Shown here: positions 23,224 through 31,624 of the stretch, piece after piece
Position numbering within the stretch: the stretch's first letter is position 1
Layout: every line of letters begins with the position of its first letter
NCBI GenBank assembly: GCA_008477525.1
Contig: SPDT01000006.1
Location: forward strand, 3,995,501-4,059,500
Source of the DNA: Hypomyces perniciosus
Lineage: Eukaryota > Ascomycota > Sordariomycetes > Hypocreales > Hypocreaceae
DNA: 64,000 bases
Reading direction: 5' to 3'
Notes under the pieces: generated by a model
The model's input: only the letters and a program-made list of their open reading frames with translations
Database searches by the model: none
What the model was told of the DNA's origin: nothing
Position numbers and translations under genes: made by a program

Positions 23224-23330
23224 GTTGGGTAGCGCAGGTTAGGTCAGAAGGCCTAATGACGGGGTTCCATGAATTCGGGGGGTGAAGACGGATCAATGAG
23301 CAATGGGAGATTGAATTGGAGAGAGAAGAG

Positions 23331-23363
23331 ACAGAGCATGTACAGAGCATGTACAGAGCATGT
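23331..23363. repeat. Triple 11-bp tandem repeat (ACAGAGCATGT)
   Basis: Three perfect head-to-tail copies of ACAGAGCATGT, 108-140 bp upstream of the PEX3 ATG. Each contains the near-palindrome GCATGTAC across the junction. Confidence 0.85.
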
Positions 23364-23937
23364 GAGACGGGTCGATTAGTGCAGATGCGTCCTGGTCGCG
23401 ATGGGTTGGGCAGGTAAATTGAAAGGTAGTTAGTACTAGTAGTAGTTCCGTTCCTTGCTCTGCTGGGGATGCCTCGGTAAAGCTAGGCAATAGATAGTCA
23501 CTAGTGCGAGTTGGGGAGTTCGGCACTGACGCTCCGTGCATATTGTTCCGGGGCGGGTGCGACTGCTACAGGGCACTTCCAGCGGCGCCTTGAGCGTCTA
23601 CGACAGGAGACGACAAATGACAGCCACAGCTTATCGCTTATCGGAGCGACCCAGCGAATGGGCGTTCAGCGCTGCAGCCGCAGTGACGTGCCCCCAAGCC
23701 CCATTATCCCTCTTCCCCACCTCCCCTCTCTGGAGACTGGTCCTGTGCTTTTACGGAGTACTTCGTAATATTACATGGGAGCAGCTTTTTTGCCTTCTCC
23801 TTCAGCGGAGCCACTCAGTATGTAGTAGAGCCTGCCACCATCAGATGAAGCCTGTTAACGCTAACAGGCATAGCAGATGCTAAACGAGGGTGACGCTCCC
23901 TCAGCTGACTCGACGCAAACCGACACAGATCAACCCG

Positions 23938-24003
23938 ACTCGACTCGACTTGATTCGACTCGACTTGACTTGACTTGACTTGACTTGACTTGACTTGACT
24001 TGA
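23938..24003. repeat. CGACT / TTGAC pentanucleotide repeat
   Basis: About 13 units of a pentamer that changes from CGACT to TTGACT-type toward the right, ending about 205 bp upstream of the ATG101 start. It is likely to be length-variable. Confidence 0.85.
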
Positions 24004-24209
24004 TCTGGAACCTGGATCGCCGACTTCAGCGCCAGCAATGTTCGTCTCCTCCAGACCGTCACGTTAGCCCATTCAATTCCATTTCTTCCCAGTATTCCAT
24101 CCTTTTTTTCGTCGCGCGTGTCCGATATCACGAAATCCACAGCCTTAATAACTGCCTCCTCCGAGCGACGACCAGCGACCAACGGCCAGGCCCACCTTTG
24201 ATAGAAGAA

Positions 24210-25057
24210 ATGGACCAACAGAAGCCCCCGGAGTTCATATTGGACGTCTTTACCGATCCGAGATCTGTCCGTGACGTCGTCAAAGGTATTTGATTTACCA
24301 TGCTCTCCGTCAGCCTTTCGTCGGCCTTCTTCGCCTTCCACCCATGCCATCCCCAATTCTCCTGATATCGCTCTGTCGAACTCCTATTGACGTTTGGCTT
24401 CGAAAAACCAGGCATACTACACACTATATTCTTCAACCGCTTCTTCCCCTCCATCATCCCAAGCACCCGCGACGTCCTCGACCTCCCCCTCCCTTACGTC
24501 GACGATGACGAGCTGGAAACCATGATCGAGCAGCGCGCCTACGCCCTCGAGCGCCAACTCGACGCAGAGCGCTCCGCCGCTGCAGGCGTAGGAGACGGGC
24601 CCAAAGTCGGCGGCATTGGTGGCAACGGAGGCGAAGATGGCGGCAGCGGCGGCAGGGGTCAAATCACCGTCCAGTTCTTTGAGCGCAGGCGACGTAAGGC
24701 GTGGCTCTCCCGCGGAGACGAGGAAGTCTGCTGGGAGTGCTGGACCATTAAGGTGACTGTCGCCGAGCCGAGAACTGAGAGTGGTGCGTTCCCAACCTAC
24801 CTCTGCCTGTCCCTCAAGGCAATAAATCCAATAAATGTCTCAAAGAAGATCCGCTAACGGTGTTCGCAGAACGGGCAAAGGTCCGCCGTGCTATGGAACA
24901 AACCCTTCTAACTACCGTCATGAAAATCGTCACCTTCGTTAACACCCACAAAGATCATATCCCGCCCATCACTACACAAGGCAGCAACCCATTTCCTTAC
25001 AAGATCAATATTGAACCTAAAGAAACCGGATGGGCGGCTCGTATGCGCCTTTATTAG
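24210..25057 (+). CDS. ATG101: Autophagy-related protein 101
   Basis: HORMA-domain protein that pairs with ATG13 in the ATG1/ULK1 initiation complex. It is present in animals, S. pombe and filamentous fungi and absent from budding yeast. Three exons, 24210-24285, 24412-24783 and 24870-25057 (introns 126 and 86 bp), give 211 residues. The match is clear: PPEFILDVFTDPRSVRDVVKG, ILHTIFFNRFFPS, DVLDLPLPYVDDDELE, ITVQFFERRRRK (with the WF-finger region nearby), WECWTIKVTVAEPRTESERAKVRRAME, and HIPPITT near the C-terminus. A Gly-rich insert (VGGIGGNGGEDGGSGG, about residues 94-116) interrupts the domain between conserved strands and looks like a loop expansion. It is transcribed away from PEX3. Confidence 0.92.
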
Positions 25058-25898
25058 ATGATAACCCCGAAGCCTAACTTCCTCTTTTTGAATACTTAAA
25101 TAGCCAGGAGGGGCTCATTCTTCCCCTTAAATACTCTGGGCCACAGACATTGGGCCTAATGGCCATACTGTACATATGCTCTAGGCGTTTGGTACTCTGT
25201 ATCGGCGTATGAGATAGGCTTACTCAATAATAGATACCCCTAGTTCACACAGCGACCTAAATAGATTTGTACTACGAAGTAGATGTACCAGGACTTCATT
25301 GTGGTGAGACTAAGTATCACGAAAGCGCAAGGAAAATCAGTGGTGAATTACAATACCAATCTCATTCAATTCAGAAACATGTAACCGATGGCATGTGTGA
25401 TCCTACAGGCCAAGCCTTGCCTATCCCCTTAATACAATGAATACAGAAAAAGTGTTCTCCCGCAGCCTATTCCAGATCCCTTTCCCTTTGTTTGTGTGAA
25501 TCCAGACTCCAGACATCCAATCAACAAGAAAGCAAAGAAACAAAAAAGTGCAACAGAGCCAAGTGATTCCGAACAAGCCAGCCAACCAACCAACCAACCA
25601 ACCGGCCAATAACAACAATATCCCAATGCAGCAAAAGAGTATATACTCAATCAATCATTACCCGTTAGAAGCTAGCCGCGAAGCCAACGGAGGGGACCAC
25701 AGGCGGAGCTGAGTCCCCCGGTACTCTAATCTAACCCTTGTTGGGTCAACAGACGCAGAAGTCGCCTGGTATTTCGTGCGAAAAGGCAGACACAAACCAG
25801 CTGTTCAAGAATAATGGACTTTTCTTTCGCCTTCTCCTTTCATAAAGTCGTAATATCGTAATTAATTCTTCAGTGTTGTGGCGCCATTCTCTTGTGTC
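25058..25898. other. Convergent intergenic region
   Basis: This 841-bp stretch lies between ATG101 (+) and the forkhead gene (-). It contains one TAC-palindrome at 25273 and a CCAA tetranucleotide repeat at 25581-25603. No gene is supported; the Cys/Trp/Leu-rich minus frames are translations of the repeat. Confidence 0.6.
25581..25603. repeat. CCAA tetranucleotide repeat
   Basis: Five to six tandem CCAA units in the ATG101-forkhead intergenic region. Confidence 0.85.
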
Positions 25899-28157
25899 TT
25901 AGAAAGTAGTTGAGAAGCTCCGACCCAGTGGCTTGCCGCCCCTGGTGGAGCCCCTGGGTGGTTGTGAACCAGACCCGATCTTCTGGAATCCCTGGAGGAT
26001 ATCAAGTCCAGTAAAGTCCGATACATCAGTGTGGGCGCCGGACACAAAATCATTCGGGTCAATCACAAGCGACGGCCAATCGCCGTCGCCGGGAAGCTCC
26101 AGAAGGGATGCGAATTTGCTTGGTGAATTGCCCCGAGTAGGTGATTGCTGGAAGAGCTTTGAGGGGGAGCTAAGGCCTTCAAAAGCCTTGCTTGGTGTTT
26201 CCAGAAACTGTGAAGGCGATTGGTCCGGGGCCTTCAGAAAAGGCGCCGATGAGATCGGTCGCTTAGTGGCCGAGTTGGTTACCTCCTCAAGGGCAGAGGC
26301 CGGTACAGACCGATCCAGGCGAGCGCGTTTAGCAGAGCGCTTCACTGGTGATCCGGCATCCACTGAGCCAATGCCCGAGAAGACATTCTCCTCAACACCC
26401 GTGAGGTCTTCAAAAATGTCGAAATTGGGAACACTACCGTCATCAAAGTTGTAGATTGTTTCGTCCAAGTGGAAAGCAGGACTCCAAGGCATACTCTCAT
26501 CACCGACACCAGTTACCCGACGGAGTGGGGACTGTAGCATGTGCCGAACCTTGTCACGGTGAATGCGAAGGTTGGTGTTGGGCGAAACTGAAGGTGGGGG
26601 CCGTACAGGGGGCTTGATCTTGACCATTGGTGTAAGGGGAGGAAGCATTTGATTCTCGTGAGTCTGCCGGAAGGGTGAGGAGGAGATTGGCCCATAGGCC
26701 GAGAAGGACCGAGCCTTTGTAGGGCTAAATGGTGAGGAGCCTCGCAGTCGTGCAATTTCTTCCTCAGCGCGTCCACGCTTGATTCGGGGTCGGTCAGCTT
26801 CTGAGGTGAGCAGAAGAGCCTTTGGATTGGGCCGCATAGCAGACGATTCCAGCGAGGAGATGTATCCGCTGTCATCCATGGAGGCAAACTTGCGTTTGTG
26901 GGAACGGCTTATTGAGGAGACGGGATTGCGGTCCAGGGGGGGAGGTGTACCGTTCCGACGCTCATGCCGGGAGATTGGCGGTGATGAGTGCATAACAGCG
27001 GGAAGAGGCGAGTAGAGTGATGATTCCAGCGGAAGCTCATGTTCCGCACTCTTGTCTCCGGCATCCTCGTTAGCTGCGTTATCCGACACCAGAATCGTCG
27101 CATCCGAGGAGGGCTCCAGAGGCATCGATATAGTCGCCTGTGAGGTGGGGAGTGGAGGAAGGTTGTTTGAGTGGTGGATGATAGGAGCAGGAGGCGGCAG
27201 AGTAGGCTCTGGCATGAGAACTGGCGTTGGCCCCGACGGCTCTAGACGTGTTGACATAACGGGGAGATTCTCGGCGGTCGGTACTGCTTTGCGAGTCGGC
27301 TTCTCCTTAAGGAACTGAAACTCGGTTCCAGGCTCGATAGCCCAGTAATTTCCTTTACCAGGATCGTCTTTGGGTCGCTCGATCTTGATGAAATTTTTGT
27401 GAAGGCTCAGGTTATGTCGAATGCTATTCTGCCATCCAGCGTCGTTGGGGTTGTAGAAAGAGTAGTTGTCACTGATCCATTTGTAAATCTGCGCAAGTGT
27501 GAGGCGACGCATGGGTGATCGAAGAATGGCCATTCCAATGAGTTGTGCGTAGCTGTGGGGCGGTTTCGTGCCGTCATCTGTGATCGGAGGGAAGGAATCG
27601 TGAGGGGGTAACGTCTGCTCTTCCGTCTTGACCTTCTTCATTGGTCTCGAGTCTTTGATAGGTGCCGCTTCCATCAGGCCTCGTTTGCCATTCGGTTTCT
27701 GGTAATACTGTTCAACGGACAAGTGGATCGTCGGTGGCGCCGGGAAGATTTGTGGGTGAATGTTCTCTTTGCCGTAGTTAAGGCTCGAGTCGGCAACCTG
27801 CTTCTGAAGCCCAGTCTTGAACTTGGATAGCGGTGGCTTCTTCTGCAACGAGTCTGTAATTGCGGCCTTCCCCACGGGAGGTGCCATCGGTACCATGTTC
27901 AATTTGCTCCCTTGCGACGTCCTTAGTGGTGATCTCGGCGATGAGGACTTGACTTTGTATGGTGAATAGTTGGCGTTTGCGGAAGATGGCGGGTTCAGAA
28001 CGACGTTGGAATTTGAACTCCCAAGGGGCCGTCGAACGGACTTGGTTACATTCGGCATCGGGGCGTGACTCGTCATCGGCGCACTGCTCTCGAATATGTC
28101 GTCCTGGAAAATCTGTAAGGGCTCGCTGGAGCCTGGGAAACGCGTCGATTTGGCCAT
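25899..28157 (-). CDS. Forkhead transcription factor, Hcm1/Sep1-like
   Basis: Single-exon gene of 752 residues. The forkhead DNA-binding domain lies at about 198-287, with KPPHSYAQLIGMAI, the recognition helix around WQNSIRHNLSLHKNF, and GKGNYWAIEPG. There is no N-terminal FHA domain, which separates it from Fkh1/Fkh2 and suggests the Hcm1 (budding yeast) / Sep1 (fission yeast) type that drives S-phase and G2/M gene programmes. The disordered N-terminus has a D-box-like RRPLGSSN (R42-N49) and a KEN box (130-132), both APC/C degron types, and several SP sites. The C-terminal 450 residues are Ser/Pro-rich. The ATG at 28157 (MAKSTRFPG) is the first in frame; the frame upstream opens only with GTG. 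The gene has a very long upstream region with cell-cycle boxes near 30.0 kb. Confidence 0.85.
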   Translation of the reverse strand: MAKSTRFPGSSEPLQIFQDDIFESSAPMTSHAPMPNVTKSVRRPLGSSNSNVVLNPPSSANANYSPYKVKSSSPRSPLRTSQGSKLNMVPMAPPVGKAAITDSLQKKPPLSKFKTGLQKQVADSSLNYGKENIHPQIFPAPPTIHLSVEQYYQKPNGKRGLMEAAPIKDSRPMKKVKTEEQTLPPHDSFPPITDDGTKPPHSYAQLIGMAILRSPMRRLTLAQIYKWISDNYSFYNPNDAGWQNSIRHNLSLHKNFIKIERPKDDPGKGNYWAIEPGTEFQFLKEKPTRKAVPTAENLPVMSTRLEPSGPTPVLMPEPTLPPPAPIIHHSNNLPPLPTSQATISMPLEPSSDATILVSDNAANEDAGDKSAEHELPLESSLYSPLPAVMHSSPPISRHERRNGTPPPLDRNPVSSISRSHKRKFASMDDSGYISSLESSAMRPNPKALLLTSEADRPRIKRGRAEEEIARLRGSSPFSPTKARSFSAYGPISSSPFRQTHENQMLPPLTPMVKIKPPVRPPPSVSPNTNLRIHRDKVRHMLQSPLRRVTGVGDESMPWSPAFHLDETIYNFDDGSVPNFDIFEDLTGVEENVFSGIGSVDAGSPVKRSAKRARLDRSVPASALEEVTNSATKRPISSAPFLKAPDQSPSQFLETPSKAFEGLSSPSKLFQQSPTRGNSPSKFASLLELPGDGDWPSLVIDPNDFVSGAHTDVSDFTGLDILQGFQKIGSGSQPPRGSTRGGKPLGRSFSTTF

Positions 28158-29851
28158 TCTGGCCAGACCAAGGAGATAGGCGTGCACTTGGCTGCGATAT
28201 GTGGCTGCGATGCAACTGGTATTGGGGAAAGCCGTACTACGCGACAGTTAGCGCCAACGTTGAGAGGGCAAGACGCGACGTAGTTGTCTTCTCGACAGCA
28301 GGTCATCGCAGGTTCGCAGGCGGTTGTGGTTTGCTAGGTAAAAGGCTGCTTGTGATAAGAGGAGCCAAGAAGGTTAAAATGAGTGCTCACCTCGCTCAAG
28401 TCCGGCTTCGTACGGGCTGTGGGGCGGTAATACAGGGCCGGGAGTCGCAACCCTGGCTAAGCTTTACTTTTGTTGGCGATGAGATAAAGGAGGGCCAGCT
28501 CGGACCGTTGGCACTTCGGATATAAAATCGCGTCGGATTGAGCGTGTTCTTTGTGGACAACGGCAGCAACGAGAAAGAACTGAAGGGAAAAAGAAAATAT
28601 TGCGAGGACGAGTGTGATGGTGCTGAGATGGAAAAGCGAGCGGAAGGAGGGGAGATGGCCGAAGTAGTAGTAGTACTATGATAGGAAGGGAGAGTCAAGA
28701 AGGTGTGGGCAGGGCAGTTGGAATAGCCAGAATCGATTGATTCAGCCAAGGGCAGCGCAGCCAACTCAACGACGTTGGACCTTGGAATAGACCGGGTGGA
28801 GAGGCGACCAGGGTGGCCTGCAAGCCGGGGATTGGATGGGATGCGTCCAGGCTGACACGAGCGACCGGGGTTATGGCTTGCGACGTGCAGATTCTGCTTC
28901 TCCAGCCTGGAACTAGCACGATAGAGCAGCCCAGATATTGGCCCTTGGGTATTAGGACTGGATTGGCGTCGGAGGCAGAGTCACTGCCCGTTTTGAGGGT
29001 CGCGTCGAGGGAGAACAAGGGAGCGGGGGGTTTCGGAATGGACAAAGGGATCGATCGAGGAATGGCGAAAGTCTTGAACTGGGCTGTGCCAAAGCGGAGC
29101 ACCTGTAGGAGCCTGTCGTTTCATGCATCCATTGCCTGTCGGCCGCCTGGCATGCAGTGGTTTGGTGATAACTGAATGGACGGGACGGTAGCAACACAAT
29201 GTGGTATGCACGAGTGCTCTGTATGCTGTATGTACAGAATATGTGCTTCGTCTGCGCGGGATGATGTCGATGGGGCCTAACGTGGAGCAAAGTGGTGCAG
29301 AGTTGAGCGAACGGGATGGCGATCTCTCGATTCTCGATATTAGAGATTGGGGTTATACGTTTGGATCTTTTCTTGCGGATGAGAGAATGAATGGCAGCGC
29401 TCCCAGTGGCACACTGATCTGCGAGACACTAAAGCCGTCTCGTCTAGCACAAAGCTTCTCGGGTGGAATTGCCAAGAAAGAGGACCTCGAGTCTTTCACT
29501 TTGCTCGATCTCGTTGGATCTGGTAATAAACTGATAACCAGCCAGCCACAGACCGGGGATGCTGCCGATGTTCAACACTCTTCTTCAACAAGTGCCGCCG
29601 GGTCTTATGAGTCGTCCTTTTCTATCTGTCTCTTCTTCTTGTTTCTTCTGTCCTGGTCCTTTGGAATTCTAGGGGTTTGGATCGTCCCTTTCCCAGCCCG
29701 ATGAGATGGCGATGGAAAGCAAGGGCGTGTTGCGTGCTCTCCAAGATAACCCTTCACATACGAGGTCTCGGTGATACCAAGAACTAGGCTCTTAGAAATT
29801 CGGTCGGACCCCGTTCTTTGATTCGCCTACGCGCCACGCCCGAGAGGCATG

Positions 29852-29886
29852 TGAGAAGGGAAAAAAAAGGGAGGGGGTGAGAGAGC
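29852..29886 (-). promoter_or_regulatory. Pyrimidine tract, possible start region of the forkhead transcript
   Basis: On the minus strand this reads CTCTCTCACCCCCTCCC followed by T8 and CCC, about 140 bp downstream (in the transcription sense) of the ACGCGT cluster. The position suits a transcription start, which would make the leader about 1.7 kb. Inferred from composition. Confidence 0.35.
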
Positions 29887-30023
29887 GACACTGTCGAGAG
29901 TGCTGATTGGGTTGTGGCAAGAAACGTGAGGGGGGGTGAGGCCGCAGCGCAACTGGCCCGTGGTGTGACGTCTTTTGGTCTTTTTCTGGCCAAGAAGGCC
30001 CGTGATGGACATTAAGGGCTGAG

Positions 30024-30064
30024 ACGCGTTCAGGTCCGACGCGTCTTGTTTACCTGCGACGCGT
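30024..30064. promoter_or_regulatory. Cluster of three MCB boxes and a forkhead site
   Basis: Three ACGCGT boxes (MluI cell-cycle boxes, the binding word of the MBF complex) lie at 30024-30029, 30039-30044 and 30059-30064. Between the last two is TGTTTAC (30047-30053), the complement of GTAAACA, the core forkhead-binding word. A CCAAT lies just beyond at 30071. The group is 1.87 kb upstream of the forkhead ATG, and no other gene start is nearer. Confidence 0.6.
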
Positions 30065-31624
30065 CTTCCACCAATTAGCACACGCTTCATCGCTTCGCCC
30101 AGAATGGGCTTTGACCCGCAATCCTCCGTATAAGCTGAACAAATCCCGGGCCTTAATTGGGCTTGGAATAAGCTCCTTGCGGATCTGCTCTCCTCTGAGC
30201 TTCTATGACGCGGGCGAAACGTCACGACTTTGCTATCCATCCTCTCATATCTTGCGCCATGCCATCAAGAACGAACACGCTAGGCACGCTATTATCATGT
30301 CCATCTTTCTTCTTATCTCTGCCGCATGACACTGACACGAGGCCCATTCCAGAGGCCTTACGCGAGTACAAGAATGCTATCCAACGAACGTTTGCTAATA
30401 CTACTAGTATCTATCGTATCGCAGGCGAGGAATGGAGGCAGCCCGTTCAATTGAGTCATCTGCTCAAATGCTTGCTAGAGGCCGTTCCTCAAGGTGATCT
30501 TAACTCAAGTCCAAGCGCAAAGACAAAGAAAACGCCACGCCGCCGAATACCACCGATGGATACTAATATCATGCATGAGACTTCTTTCACAAGAGTTTAT
30601 CAATGCGCCTTCAGACCGTGAATTATTAGATTCCATCCAAACACCCAATCAATTCTAAATGCAGGCCAGGCTCCTTGACATGTCATGTAATATGTACATG
30701 TCGATACTGCATGCGGGTTCAATGAACAGCATCCACATACGAAGTACTCCGTACGAAGTACATGGTGATCAATTCCCCTGTCGTGCGTAGCTCAAGCACC
30801 CGTGCGTGTATGGAGTAGATTATTATTAGCATTAGTATGGAGAAAAGCGAGTACTAGTATGTCAAGCGGGGACAAAGGGAGAGACCACAAAAGATACATA
30901 CTACTATGGTGCATACTAAGGTACAACTACTACGGAATACTACCTCGACTATCATTATTACGGAATACTCCGTGCCTAACATTAAACAAAAGCCCTTCTT
31001 GCATTATCAGATGGTACTATAATAAAACCCAGCTGCAGAAGAGTTATTGCGGTTCTGTACTTTGTATATTCCTGCGATCCCTGTTTATTGCCACCCCCTT
31101 ATGCCTGTCACATGTCATTGATTCGTCTGAAGCCCGACACATCCATCGTACAAACGACTCGCTTCTCCATACATGTATGCATGTGTGTGTAGCCTGCATT
31201 ATAGACAGATACATAGTACTCCGTATTTTTATTGCCTATGCATGTCCCAGCCTTTCCGCAAAGAGCCTTGTTTGAAACAAACTGAAAAGCGTCTGAGTCT
31301 GCACCCCTGAATCACACGAACCGATGGGATCTGACAAGTTCTCCCTAGTAGGTATTTAAAGTTCAGGCACAGAGACAAAGGTGCTACTAATCCAATCCGA
31401 ATAATTATAATCTGTTATACGCAGAGTAGTACAAAATAGGTAAGTAAAGTCTCAAGTGTGGAACGTCAAGACGACAGCAACGCGTCCATCACAAGTTCGA
31501 CGTATGCGTACCACATCTCATGTCCAACTTTCCACCACCAAAGTCTCTAACAATCGACACACTCCCCAGCTCATCTGAAAGCAAAGCCCCTCCACATTCC
31601 TCCATGCTATGCGGTACTGCAATA

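Larger units (their letters stand above)
23224..24209. other. Divergent promoter region of PEX3 and ATG101
   Basis: A 986-bp interval that must serve both genes. It contains a triple 11-bp repeat at 23331-23363, a TAGTACTAG tract near 23430, an overlapping pair of TAC-palindromes at 23752-23767, a CGACT/TTGAC pentamer tract at 23938-24003, and a T-rich run before ATG101. No gene is supported. Confidence 0.55.
28158..31624. other. 3.5-kb intergenic region; long promoter and leader of the forkhead gene
   Basis: It lies between the forkhead start (-) and the 3' end of PAN1 (-). The part nearest the forkhead gene (28.2-29.9 kb) is probably leader and promoter, the cell-cycle box cluster is at 30.02-30.06 kb, and beyond 30.6 kb the DNA is AT-richer with TAC-palindromes (30738, 30745, 30752, 31217). 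A plus frame at 29261-29704 ends in a hydrophobic stretch but has no family feature, so I do not call it a gene. Confidence 0.5.

Noticed and set aside
25933..26454. 173-codon plus frame
   Set aside because: It is antisense to the forkhead gene's Ser/Pro-rich C-terminus and has no independent support.
29201..29704. Plus-strand frame of about 160 codons ending in a hydrophobic stretch
   Set aside because: The frame opens with GTG, the first ATG is internal, it sits in the presumed forkhead leader on the other strand, and no domain or splice context supports it.
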